A stretch of 64,000 nucleotides of DNA from an uncultured Rhodospirillales bacterium (GTDB lineage: Bacteria; Pseudomonadota; Alphaproteobacteria; Rhodospirillales; UBA2165). This document shows, one piece after another, positions 52,746-61,900 of the stretch; positions within the stretch are counted from its first letter, which is position 1; each line of letters starts with the position of its first letter. The notes beneath the pieces are model-generated. The model was not told the DNA's origin, searched no databases, and saw only the letters and a list, made by a program, of their open reading frames with translations. Location of the stretch: assembly GCA_913055735.1 (NCBI GenBank), contig CAJXKD010000002.1:784150-848149 (forward strand), given 5' to 3'. A program made the translations under genes and the position numbers.

Positions 52746-54242
52746 TTAATGTGGTTGCCAGGAATCGTCGGTCAAGCCGGACAGCACGGCGGGCACCGAT
52801 TCCGCCAGGTCTTCCGCGATTAATCCGGGGCCGAATCGGGACGCCGCTTCACCGTGAAGCCACGTCGCGGCGGCAGCGGCATCGAACGGCGGCATGCCCT
52901 GAGCCAGCAACCCGACGATAAATCCGGCCAAGACGTCTCCCGATCCGGCTGTCGCCAGATATGGCGGCGCGTTGTCATTTATAATGGCGCGGCCGTCCGG
53001 CGCGGCAATCACCGTATCGGCCCCCTTCAACAGAACCACGGCGCCGCTGCGCGCCGCCGCTTCCCGAACCCGGGTCAGTTTATCTCCTTCTCCACGGAAA
53101 AGACGCGTAAACTCCCCTTCGTGCGGAGTGAGTACCGCCAAGCCGTCATGGCCCTTAGTCCAGCCGAAAAGGTCCTCGGGCGCGTCCTCGAACACCGTCA
53201 ACGCATCGGCATCCAACACCACCGACAAATGGGAGCGTAATGCCGCAATCGCGCGGGCGCGCGTCTCATTGGTTACTCCGTTCCCCGGTCCCACGAGAAC
53301 TGCATTCCGGCGTTTTTCGGTCAGAAGCTGCGCGAAGGCCGGCGCGGTGTCCGCGGCGAAGATCAACTGTCCGGGATCGCCCGCCAGGTAATGTGGCACC
53401 GCTTCGCGCGGCGTCACGATCGAAACCATACCTGCCCCGACACGCCGTGCGCCCCGCGCCGCCAGGCGCGCCGCGCCCGTCATCTGCACGCCACCAGCAA
53501 TCGCCGCATGGCCCCGCCGGTACTTATGATCACTAAAACGGGAGACGGGAAACGTCGCGCGCCAGAGAGCGGGATCGTTGGCGAAAGTTGTCGGTTTGAT
53601 TTCGTCCAACACGGAGACGGGTGTCCCGATATCGGCAACGCTGACCGCCCCGCACAGGTCTCGGCCCGGCAACAAAAGGTGTCCCGGCTTGCGCCGGAAG
53701 AAGGTGACGGCCGCTGCCGCCTTCGGTGCACCACCGCGCACCTCGCCCGTATTGCCGTCGACACCGCTTGGGACATCGACCGCCAAACAATCGAGCCCCT
53801 TTTCGTTGATCGCGGTCACCAAACTGAGGGCGAGCCCATCCAAGGGACGCGTCAACCCGGCGCCGAACAGCGCATCGACGACAATGGCGTCATCGGCCAA
53901 TAAATCCGTCGACGGTGTCAGAACCTCACCCATCCACCGTGCCGCATTAGTCGCCGCATCTCCTTTTAGCGCCGCTCGGTCGCCGAGCGACACGAGGGTC
54001 ACCGGCCACCCGGCCTCCTGAAGATTGCGTGCGGCGACAAAACCATCGCCGCCATTGTTGCCGGGACCGCAAAGAACCACGACCGGACGCCGCCGCCATC
54101 GCCGCCGCACCTCGGCGGCGACCGCCCTACCCGCCGCTTCCATGAGGTCGAGGCCGGGCACGCCTGCGTCGATGGCCAATGCATCGGCGCGTCCCATTTC
54201 TGCGACACTCAGAAGGGCAAATTCATCCACATTTGTCGTCAT
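52746..54242 (-). CDS. nnr: Bifunctional NAD(P)HX epimerase/dehydratase
   Basis: Repairs hydrated NADH and NADPH. The N-terminal epimerase domain (about residues 1-215) has GPGNNGGDGFVAARNL (59-74) and VDVPSGVDGNTGEV. The C-terminal ADP-dependent dehydratase (about 235-498) has GHAAIAGGVQMTGAARLA, VLVGPGNGVTNET, VLTPHEGEFTRLF and ATAGSGDVLAGFIVGLLAQG with the catalytic Asp. Length 498 is normal for the fused form. It faces dadA across a 132-base gap. In many relatives it is next to glnB; here it is not. Confidence 0.96.
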   Translation of the reverse strand: MTTNVDEFALLSVAEMGRADALAIDAGVPGLDLMEAAGRAVAAEVRRRWRRRPVVVLCGPGNNGGDGFVAARNLQEAGWPVTLVSLGDRAALKGDAATNAARWMGEVLTPSTDLLADDAIVVDALFGAGLTRPLDGLALSLVTAINEKGLDCLAVDVPSGVDGNTGEVRGGAPKAAAAVTFFRRKPGHLLLPGRDLCGAVSVADIGTPVSVLDEIKPTTFANDPALWRATFPVSRFSDHKYRRGHAAIAGGVQMTGAARLAARGARRVGAGMVSIVTPREAVPHYLAGDPGQLIFAADTAPAFAQLLTEKRRNAVLVGPGNGVTNETRARAIAALRSHLSVVLDADALTVFEDAPEDLFGWTKGHDGLAVLTPHEGEFTRLFRGEGDKLTRVREAAARSGAVVLLKGADTVIAAPDGRAIINDNAPPYLATAGSGDVLAGFIVGLLAQGMPPFDAAAAATWLHGEAASRFGPGLIAEDLAESVPAVLSGLTDDSWQPH

Positions 54243-54318
54243 GGGTGCATCATACTCAGCGAACGGGCTGGCCGGAAAGCCGTGCGAACTCTATAAGATG
54301 CGCACGCAAAGACCAGTT

Positions 54319-54343
54319 AAAAAGCCGTGCCGAATGACACGGC
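54319..54343 (-). terminator. Terminator-like hairpin in the nnr-dadA gap
   Basis: On the minus strand GCCGTG and CACGGC form a 6-bp stem with an 8-base loop followed by TTTTT. It would stop leftward transcription coming from the dadA side before it enters nnr. On the plus strand it lies in the dadA leader. Confidence 0.45.
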
Positions 54344-54374
54344 AAAATGAAAGAGCCAAGAAGAGAGTACCAGT

Positions 54375-55625
54375 TTGCACGTTTTGGTCATGGGAGCCGG
54401 CGTGGTGGGCGTCACCACCGCCTACTATCTGCTGAAGGACGGTCATCAGGTGACGGTGATCGACCGCCAGCCGGATGCCGGTCTGGAAACCAGCTTCGCC
54501 AACGGCGGCCAGATATCGGTCAGCCATACGGAGTCGTGGGCAAGTCCCGAGGCGCCGTGGCTGATGCTGAAATGGATCGGCCGCGACGATGCACCGCTCT
54601 TGCTGCGGTTACGGTTCGACCCGCAGCTGATGGCCTGGGGCCTCAAGTTCCTTGCCAATTGCACCCACGACCGCGCCGTCATCAATCTGAAAAAGAATCT
54701 CCGGTTGGCGCTGTTGAGCCGCCGATTGCTGGGCGAACTCCGCGAAGACACGGGTATCGTTTACGACCACCTGACCCGCGGCATCCTGCAGATCTATCGC
54801 GATGAAGATGCCTATCAAATTGCCTTGCGCAACGCCGCCGTATTGCACGAACTCGGCAGCCATAATCATGAACTCACCGCGCAACAATGCCTCGATCTCG
54901 AACCAGCGCTGGAAGCGCGCCGGGACCGCTTGGTCGGCGGCATCCACACCCCTGACGATGAAAGCGGTGATGCCCGCGCCTTCACCCAAAACCTTGCCAG
55001 AATATGCGAGAACATGGGCGGCAACTTCATCTACGACACATCGATCGACGGCCTATCGGTTGAAGCCGGCGCGGTTACCGGCGTTGCGACCAGCCGTGGC
55101 GAGATGAAAGCCAACGCGTATGTGCTATCGCTTGCAAGCTATGGCCCGGCGCTCGTACGCCGTATCGGCATCAAATTGCCCATCTATCCCACCAAGGGCT
55201 ATTCGGTCACGGTTCCCACCAACGGCCACAACGGCGCCCCTACGGTCAGCATCACCGACGAGCACAACAAGATCGTCTACAGCCGTTTGGGCGATCGCCT
55301 GCGGGTGGCGGGAACGGCGGAGTTCGCGGGATACGACACGCACCTCAATGAAAAACGCGCGCGCTCTATCCTCGGCCATGCCCGGGCGCAATTTCCGGGC
55401 GCGGGGAATTTCGACCAGGCGGAATTCTGGACAGGCCTCCGTCCGATGACGCCCGACGGCGTACCGCTGATGGGTGCGACGCGCCTTTCAAATCTCTATT
55501 TGAATACCGGCCACGGGACGTTGGGCTGGACCCATGCGTGCGGCTCGGGCCGCACAGTGGCCGATCTGATCGGCGGCCGAAACCCGGAGGTCGACGCCGC
55601 GGACTACGCGCTCACACGTTTTTAG
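54375..55625 (+). CDS. dadA: D-amino acid dehydrogenase (FAD), small subunit family
   Basis: Oxidises D-amino acids to 2-oxo acids, passing electrons to the quinone pool at the inner membrane. I start at TTG 54375 because it opens directly into the FAD-binding strand HVLVMGAGVVGVTTAYYL and is preceded by AAGAGAG; the next ATG (54390) would cut the fold. The family blocks ETSFANGGQISVSHTESWASP, YPTKGYSVTVP, WTGLRPMTPDGVPLMG and LNTGHGTLGWTHACGSG are present. Length 416 matches DadA. It is a single plus-strand gene; no alanine racemase gene is next to it. Confidence 0.94.
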   Translation: MHVLVMGAGVVGVTTAYYLLKDGHQVTVIDRQPDAGLETSFANGGQISVSHTESWASPEAPWLMLKWIGRDDAPLLLRLRFDPQLMAWGLKFLANCTHDRAVINLKKNLRLALLSRRLLGELREDTGIVYDHLTRGILQIYRDEDAYQIALRNAAVLHELGSHNHELTAQQCLDLEPALEARRDRLVGGIHTPDDESGDARAFTQNLARICENMGGNFIYDTSIDGLSVEAGAVTGVATSRGEMKANAYVLSLASYGPALVRRIGIKLPIYPTKGYSVTVPTNGHNGAPTVSITDEHNKIVYSRLGDRLRVAGTAEFAGYDTHLNEKRARSILGHARAQFPGAGNFDQAEFWTGLRPMTPDGVPLMGATRLSNLYLNTGHGTLGWTHACGSGRTVADLIGGRNPEVDAADYALTRF

Positions 55626-55637
55626 TATCGGCGTTTT

Positions 55638-56369
55638 TTAGTAGTCGTCGAAATCGGCGGGCGGACCGCCTCCCCAAACGACCAAGGCCTTGCGCACACC
55701 GGAAAGGACCGGGGTCACCCGGTGCATGAAAATGGCCGGAAACGCGAGCAATGTTCCTTTCTGGCGCATCTGCTTGGAGACTTCCGGTCCGAAGGCGTGG
55801 CTTGCGGGCGCAAAGTCGTCTTCAGGGAGGCCCTTGGTTTCATCCTGGATAACCTCAAAATCGCCGCCCTGATATTCGTGGTCGGAAGACAACTGTATGC
55901 TGATGGAGATCTTGCGCGTCAGTTCCGTCTGCGCCTGGTGCTTTCGCACCGAATAAGGCGCGTTGTCCCGGTGCCAGCCGAAGAACTGGTGAGGACCATA
56001 GACCGTATATTGCGGCGGCTCCAAGGCGTTGATCTCGAAGTTCCAGTTCTTGGCGTTGAGTTGCTGAACGATGCTCCATGCTTCGTCATAGAGCCATTGG
56101 TGCTGCGGTTCGTGCATGAAACGGGCGATGTGCGTATCGCGTTTTCGCGACTGATCTTCCCGTCCGCCGGTGGGGCTGACCACCTTGGCCTTTTCCAGAA
56201 CGAGCTTATCGCCCTCGCGCACGATCTTGTCACACAAGGGTGCGGGCACGGCGCCCGGAAAGATGAGCATATGACGGGGAGCGCTGACTGAGGCCTCCAA
56301 GGTCCACCTTCCTTTGTTCTGCGGTTTAGGTTGCCGTTCTTCTTTTAGTTTCATCCGACAACACGACAA
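55638..56369 (-). CDS. Fe(II)/2-oxoglutarate-dependent oxygenase (P4Hc-like)
   Basis: A 243-residue member of the prolyl-4-hydroxylase-like 2OG oxygenase superfamily. The iron facial triad is readable as HRD in FFGWHRDNAPY plus the distal His in AIFMHRVTPV, with the 2OG-binding Arg in SGVRKALVVWGG. The sheet motif TRKISISIQLSSDHEYQGGDFEV is typical. It is closest in pattern to PiuC/YbiX-type hydroxylases, some of which are iron-regulated, but the N-terminal 35 residues differ. Start may be 56369 or the Met at 56354. It ends convergently with dadA (12 bases between). Substrate unknown. Confidence 0.82.
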   Translation of the reverse strand: MSCCRMKLKEERQPKPQNKGRWTLEASVSAPRHMLIFPGAVPAPLCDKIVREGDKLVLEKAKVVSPTGGREDQSRKRDTHIARFMHEPQHQWLYDEAWSIVQQLNAKNWNFEINALEPPQYTVYGPHQFFGWHRDNAPYSVRKHQAQTELTRKISISIQLSSDHEYQGGDFEVIQDETKGLPEDDFAPASHAFGPEVSKQMRQKGTLLAFPAIFMHRVTPVLSGVRKALVVWGGGPPADFDDY

Positions 56370-56478
56370 TGTCTAGCACGCCCTTGCCGGAATTCCTTGA
56401 CCAATATCATGTGACCGGCGCCATGCGATATGCCTCCCCGGCATCCCTCTCCACATTCGATCCGATCTTGATCCCAGC

Positions 56479-56507
56479 TTGACGCGCCCCATGTTCCGTA
56501 TTAGAAC
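56479..56507 (+). promoter_or_regulatory. Candidate promoter of imuA-imuB-dnaE2
   Basis: TTGACG (56479-56484) and TAGAAC (56502-56507) are 17 bases apart. The -10 coincides with the middle LexA half-site, so repressor binding would directly block polymerase. Confidence 0.55.
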
Positions 56508-56518
56508 AAAATAGGAAC
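56493..56518 (+). promoter_or_regulatory. LexA operator with three half-sites
   Basis: The sequence reads GTTC-N7-GAAC-N7-GAAC at 56493-56496, 56504-56507 and 56515-56518. The second and third form the exact alphaproteobacterial LexA site (GAAC-N7-GAAC, the complement of GTTC-N7-GTTC). The first adds an inverted half-site at the same spacing. It lies 42 bases before the imuA ATG. Confidence 0.85.
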
Positions 56519-56559
56519 ATTTAAGATATTTCTTTTTAAACTCAGGGCTTATTATTGTC

Positions 56560-57384
56560 ATGTCGAGAGCCTCCGTCGCTCCTTTTCCCACCACCGCAAA
56601 CGTGCTCGATGACTTGCGTGCCCGTATCCGTACCCTCGAAAGTGGACAGGAAAACAGCTTGGCCGCGAACGACAGCCGGGTGCACGCCGTTTCTCTCGGC
56701 GCATCCGAATTGGATAATGCCCTGCCGTGGCATGGGTTCCCCACGCATGGTCTACACGAGATTTCCGGCGACACCGCCGCTACCGGCTTTGTTTTGAGTT
56801 TGCTGGCGCGCCTCAGCCACGCCGCGGCCGGCGCGCCGGTCCTGTGGTGCCAGTCGGGACGCGATCTTTATCCGCCTGGGTTGAACGCCTTCGGGATCGA
56901 TCCCAACCGGCTGATCCTGGCGCATGGCCGCACCGACACCGACATCCTGTGGGCTCTGGAAGAAGGCGTACGGTCCATGGCACTCGCCGCCGTTGTCGGT
57001 CGTCTCGTCAAAGTGGCGCCCATCGCCGCGCGGCGGTTGCAACTCGCTGCGGAAGAAAGCGGCGTGCCGTGCCTGATACTGCGCCCAAAGGAAGCACACG
57101 CGCCGGCAGGCACCGTCCTCACCCGCTGGCGGGTCACCAGCGTGCCCGCCGCCAAGGAAAAGGAAGCTGAAACGCCATGGAAAGCGCACTGGCAGGTGGA
57201 GTTGCAGCGCTGCCGCCTATCCTCCCAGTTGGCGGCAACAGCAAACGCAACAAGCATCGACTCGCGCAGTTGGAAAGTGACCAGGAATATGGACTCCAAC
57301 AATGAAACGGGTGATCTCACTGTGGTTGCCGGTCTTCGCGACCGACCGGCTGAGCCGCCTGCTGGCCAGGACATCGCCGGCTAG
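56560..57384 (+). CDS. imuA: ImuA, RecA-like accessory protein of the SOS mutasome
   Basis: ImuA is required with ImuB and DnaE2 for damage-induced mutagenesis. The 274-residue protein has the RecA-like fold seen in the family: VSLGASELDNALPWHGFPTHGLHEISGD, LSRLSHAAAGAPVLWC and SGRDLYPPGLNAFGIDPNRLILAHG. The Walker A segment is degenerate, as usual for ImuA. Its last 83 bases overlap the start of imuB in another frame. A LexA site is immediately upstream. C-terminal 35 residues are polar and unlike the core. Confidence 0.9.
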   Translation: MSRASVAPFPTTANVLDDLRARIRTLESGQENSLAANDSRVHAVSLGASELDNALPWHGFPTHGLHEISGDTAATGFVLSLLARLSHAAAGAPVLWCQSGRDLYPPGLNAFGIDPNRLILAHGRTDTDILWALEEGVRSMALAAVVGRLVKVAPIAARRLQLAAEESGVPCLILRPKEAHAPAGTVLTRWRVTSVPAAKEKEAETPWKAHWQVELQRCRLSSQLAATANATSIDSRSWKVTRNMDSNNETGDLTVVAGLRDRPAEPPAGQDIAG

Positions 57385-58936
57385 ACAGCAAAACAACGCC
57401 GCCGTCCCGTTGGTGACCGTTACCTCGGTGCAGGGCGGCTTGCGGATCGCCGCGGCCAATCCGGCGGCACAAAACGCGGGCGTGTTCCCGGGCCAGCCTC
57501 TGGCCGATGCGCGCGCGCTCTATCCGGCCCTCGACGTCCATCCATCGACGCCCGGAGAGGACCTCAAGGCGCTCGATGCCCTCGCCGAAGCCTGCACCCG
57601 CTTTACGCCCTGGACCGCCGTCGATTCCATTTGGGGTGGTGGGCAATCGGGCATGGGCGGCGGCCAATCCGGCGGATTGTGGCTCGACGTTACCGGCTGC
57701 GCCCATCTGTTCGGTGGTGAGCAGGCGCTCCTCGACCGTCTTGTCAGCTGGCTCAAGGATCACGGCTATGAGGCCCGCGCCGGGCTCGCCGACACGCCGG
57801 GCGCCGCCTGGGCGCTCGCCCGTTTCGCCACCCGCGCAGGAACCCCAACCGCCAGCATCCCGGCGGGCACGGCGCACGACCGCCTCTCCGCTCTGCCCGT
57901 TGCCGGGTTGCGCCTCGACAGTGCCACCGTCGAGAAGCTCGACCGGCTGGGCCTGCGCACCATCGGCGATCTGATCTCCCTGCCGCGCGGGCCCCTCGCC
58001 CGCCGCTGCGGCGCCAATGTGCTCAAGCGTCTCGATCAAGCCCTGGGCCGTCAGCGCGAGCCCGTCTCGCCGCGCCGCCCACCGCCGCCCCATCATGCGC
58101 GGCTGATGTTCGCCGAGCCCGTCGGCCGCACCGAGGATATCGCCGCCGGCCTGGATCGTTTGCTGGATCAGCTTTGCGCCGGGTTGGAAGCGGCCAATCA
58201 AGGCGTCCGGCAATTGGAGCTGACCCTGTTCCGCGTCGACAACAGCGTCGAACGCGCGCGCATCGGCACCAGCCGTCCGGTGCGCGACCCCGCACACCTT
58301 GCCTATCTGTTCCGCGACAAGATCGCCGAGCTGGACCCCGGTTTCGGCATCGAGGTGATGATGCTCGCCGCGCGGCGCGTCGATCCGCTCACTGCCTCCC
58401 AGATGACCGCTTGGCAGGCGGGGCTCGACCGGCAGAGCCAAAGCGGAGATGCCGCCTCCACAGCGCGGCTGATCGATAAACTGTCGGGCCGCTTGGGCGC
58501 GCGCAACGTCACCCGGCCGGAACCCGTTTCCAGCCACATCCCTGAACGCGCGAGCCGAGCCCGGCCTGCCCTCGGCGAAGCAAAAGAAAATGCCTCGAAC
58601 TGTGATTGGAGCCCGCCGCCGCGCCGCCCGGCCCGGCCCGTGCAGCTTCTGCCCCAGCCGGCACCCATCGAAGTGATGGCGCCGGTGCCCGACGGGCCGC
58701 CGGTCATGTTCCGCTGGCGTCGACGCCAGCATCACATCGCCCGCGCCGAAGGGCCGGAACGCATCGCCCCCGAATGGTGGCATGGCACGCGCGGGCCTAA
58801 GCCCCAAAACGTTCCAAGAGTTCGCGACTATTACCGGCTCGAAGACAACGACGGCCAGCGCTATTGGGTGTTCCGCGACGGGCTCTACCGGCCCGACCGG
58901 CCGCCGGTTTGGTACCTGCACGGCTTTTTTGCGTGA
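57302..58936 (+). CDS. imuB: ImuB, non-catalytic Y-family polymerase homologue
   Basis: ImuB is the hub of the mutasome; it binds the beta clamp and recruits ImuA and DnaE2. The 544-residue protein has the family start KRVISLWLPVFATDRLSRLL. The catalytic acidic residues of true Y-family polymerases are absent, as expected. GLWLDVTGCAHLFGGEQALL is followed by the GLADTPGAAWALARF and LRTIGDLISLPRGPLARR blocks, the little-finger region, and the typical C-terminal end VWYLHGFFA. A Gly/Gln/Ser-rich duplicated heptad (GGGQSGM, GGGQSGG; 57635-57676) is inserted before GLWLDV. Starts inside imuA; ends 6 bases before dnaE2. Confidence 0.93.
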   Translation: MKRVISLWLPVFATDRLSRLLARTSPARQQNNAAVPLVTVTSVQGGLRIAAANPAAQNAGVFPGQPLADARALYPALDVHPSTPGEDLKALDALAEACTRFTPWTAVDSIWGGGQSGMGGGQSGGLWLDVTGCAHLFGGEQALLDRLVSWLKDHGYEARAGLADTPGAAWALARFATRAGTPTASIPAGTAHDRLSALPVAGLRLDSATVEKLDRLGLRTIGDLISLPRGPLARRCGANVLKRLDQALGRQREPVSPRRPPPPHHARLMFAEPVGRTEDIAAGLDRLLDQLCAGLEAANQGVRQLELTLFRVDNSVERARIGTSRPVRDPAHLAYLFRDKIAELDPGFGIEVMMLAARRVDPLTASQMTAWQAGLDRQSQSGDAASTARLIDKLSGRLGARNVTRPEPVSSHIPERASRARPALGEAKENASNCDWSPPPRRPARPVQLLPQPAPIEVMAPVPDGPPVMFRWRRRQHHIARAEGPERIAPEWWHGTRGPKPQNVPRVRDYYRLEDNDGQRYWVFRDGLYRPDRPPVWYLHGFFA

Positions 58937-58942
58937 GGCCGC

Positions 58943-61900
58943 ATGATGACAGCACCCCCTTCCGCTTATGCCGAGCTCCAGGTCACCAGTAATTATTCGT
59001 TTTTGCGCGGCGCGTCACATCCCGAAGAGCTGGCTCTACAAGCCGCCGCCCTCGGACACACGGCCATCGCCATCACCGACCGCAACACACTGGCCGGCGT
59101 GGTACGCGCGCACGTCGCCGCCAAGGACGCCGGCATCCGTTTGATCGTCGGCACGCGCCTCGATCTGCAGGACGCACCGAGCCTGCTGATCTTCCCGACC
59201 GACCGTGCCGCCTATGGACGCCTCGCACAACTGCTGACCCTCGGCAAACGGCGCACGGAAAAAGGCGACTGCCAGCTGTTCCTCGACGATGTGTTGGAAG
59301 GCGAGATCTTCGCCGGCGGCGCGGGACAGATCGCCGTCGCGCTTCCCCCCGAGAGCCTCGATGCGGGTTTCGACGCCCACCTCCTAAAACTCAAAAAATA
59401 CTTTAAGGAAAGTATATATCTATCTGTAAATTATTTATATTTTGGATACGATTTCCGGCGTCTTTATGCCCTTTCCAAACGCGCCGAGCGGGCCGGCATC
59501 CCTCTCGTCGCGACCAACGACGTGCACTATCACGTCCCCGCCCGGCGCCCTCTGCAGGACGTGCTCACCTGCATCCGCGAACACTGCACCATTCACGACG
59601 CAGGCACCCGGCTGCTCGCCAATGCCGAACGTCATCTGAAGGCACCGGAGGAGATGACGCGCCTGTTCGCCGACTACCCCGACGCCGTTGCCAACACCAT
59701 TCGCATCGCCGAGGCGTGCCGTTTCAGTCTCGACGAACTGGCCTACGAGTATCCCGTCGATCCGGTGCCCGATGGGCGCACACCGCAGGAGGAATTGGAA
59801 CACCTCACCCGCCTCGGCATCCGCGAACGCTATCCGCGCGGTGTGCCCGACAAGGTGCAGAAACAGGTCGATCATGAGTTGGAGCTGATCGGGGAGTTGA
59901 ACTACGCCCCCTACTTCCTCACCGTGCACGACATCGTCCGCTTCGCCCGCGAGCGCGGCATCCTCTGCCAGGGACGTGGTTCGGCGGCCAATTCGGCGGT
60001 TTGCTTCTGCCTCGGCATTACCGCCGTCGATCCCAGCCGCATCGATTTGCTGTTCGAGCGCTTCGTGTCCGCCGAACGCAACGAACCGCCCGACATCGAC
60101 GTGGATTTCGAGCACGAGCGCCGCGAAGAGGTCATTCAATATATCTATGAGAAATACGGCCGCGACCGGGCGGGCCTCACCGCCACCGTCATCACCTATC
60201 GCGCCAAAAGCGCTGTGCGCGAGGTCGGCAAAGCCATGGGCCTGTCCGAAGACGCGACCAACGCACTGTCCGGCACCGCCTGGGGCTCGCACAGCTCGGA
60301 GGCCCCCGATGAGGACCGGGTGCGCGAGGCGGGCCTCGATCCCGCCGATCCAACCCTGCAGATGGTCATCGACCTCGCCGGGCAGATCCAAGGGTTTCCG
60401 CGCCATCTGAGCCAGCACACGGGCGGTTTCGTCATCACCAAGGGGCCGTTGGATACGGTGGTGCCCATCGAGAATGCGGCCATGGAGGACCGCACCGTCA
60501 TCGAATGGGACAAGGACGATCTCGACGCCCTCGGCATGCTCAAGATCGACGTGCTGGCGCTCGGCATGCTGAGCTGCATCCGCAAGGCGTTCGATTTGAT
60601 TGAGCGCCATCACGGCCGCAGCCTGACGCTGGCCACCATCCCGCCCGAGGACCCGCTGGTCTACGACATGCTGTGCGAAGGCGATTCCATCGGCGTCTTC
60701 CAGGTGGAAAGCCGCGCCCAGATGGCCATGCTGCCGCGCCTCAAGCCGCGCATCTTCTACGATCTGGTGATCGAGGTGGCGATCGTGCGCCCCGGCCCCA
60801 TCCAGGGCGACATGGTCCATCCCTATTTGCGCCGCCGCAACGGCGAGGAAGAGGTGTCCTATCCTTCCAAGGAACTGGAGGAGGTGCTCGGCAAGACCAT
60901 GGGCGTGCCCCTGTTCCAGGAACAGGCGATGAAGATCGCCATCGTCGGTGCCGGTTTCACCCCCGACGAATCCGACGGGCTGCGCCGCGCCATGGCCACC
61001 TTCCGCCGCTCGGGCACCATCCCGCTGTTCCGCGACAAGTTCATCGACGGTATGGTGGCGCGCGGCTACGAGCCCGACTTCGCCGAGCGCTGCTTCCGCC
61101 AAATCGAGGGTTTCGCCGATTACGGCTTCCCCGAATCCCATTCGGCGAGTTTCTCGTTGCTGGTCTATGTCTCGGCCTGGATCAAATGCCATTACCCGGC
61201 GGCCTTCGCGGCGGCACTTTTGAACAGCCAACCCATGGGCTTCTATGCCCCCGCTCAGATCGTTCGCGATGCGCGCGAACACGGCGTCGAGGTCCTCGCC
61301 CCCGACGTCAACGACAGCGACTGGGATTGCACGTTGGAACCCGCGGCCAATTCATCTCTTAGGCCGCCGCCGGCACTCACCAAGGGCAACAGCGAGTGGC
61401 GGGATCCCCGCGACACGGCGACGGCGCTGCGCCTCGGCTTCCGGCTCATCAAGGGCTTCCGCGAGGACGCCGCCGACGCGCTCGTGGACAAACGCGGCAA
61501 CGGCTATCCGCTGGTCGCCGACATCCGCGCCCGGGCGGGGCTCGATGCCCGCGCCCTCGAACGGCTGGCCCGCGCCGATGCCTTCCAGTCCATGGGGCTC
61601 GACCGGCGCCAGGCCCTGTGGGGGGTGAGCGGCCTCGTCGACGAGAAGCCCCTGCCCCTGTTCGCCGCCATCGAGGAATCCGAGCTGCAGCCGGAACCGG
61701 ACGTGGTCTTGCCGCCCTTGAGCCTCGGCGAGAACGTCGCCGACGATTACCGCGCCATGAAACTGTCGCTCAAGGCGCATCCCATGAGTTTTTTGCGCAA
61801 AAACTTTTCCGACAACGGCTACATCACCTGCGCCCAATTGTTGGATCATCCCGCCGATACCTGGATAAAACTGGCGGGCGTGGTGCTCATCCGCCAGCGG

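Noticed and set aside
59435..61282. Open frame of 615 codons on the minus strand antisense to dnaE2
   Set aside because: Same effect as over dnaE1; the plus-strand frame encodes a complete, recognisable DnaE2 and the antisense product is His/Gly/Ala-rich without domain signs.
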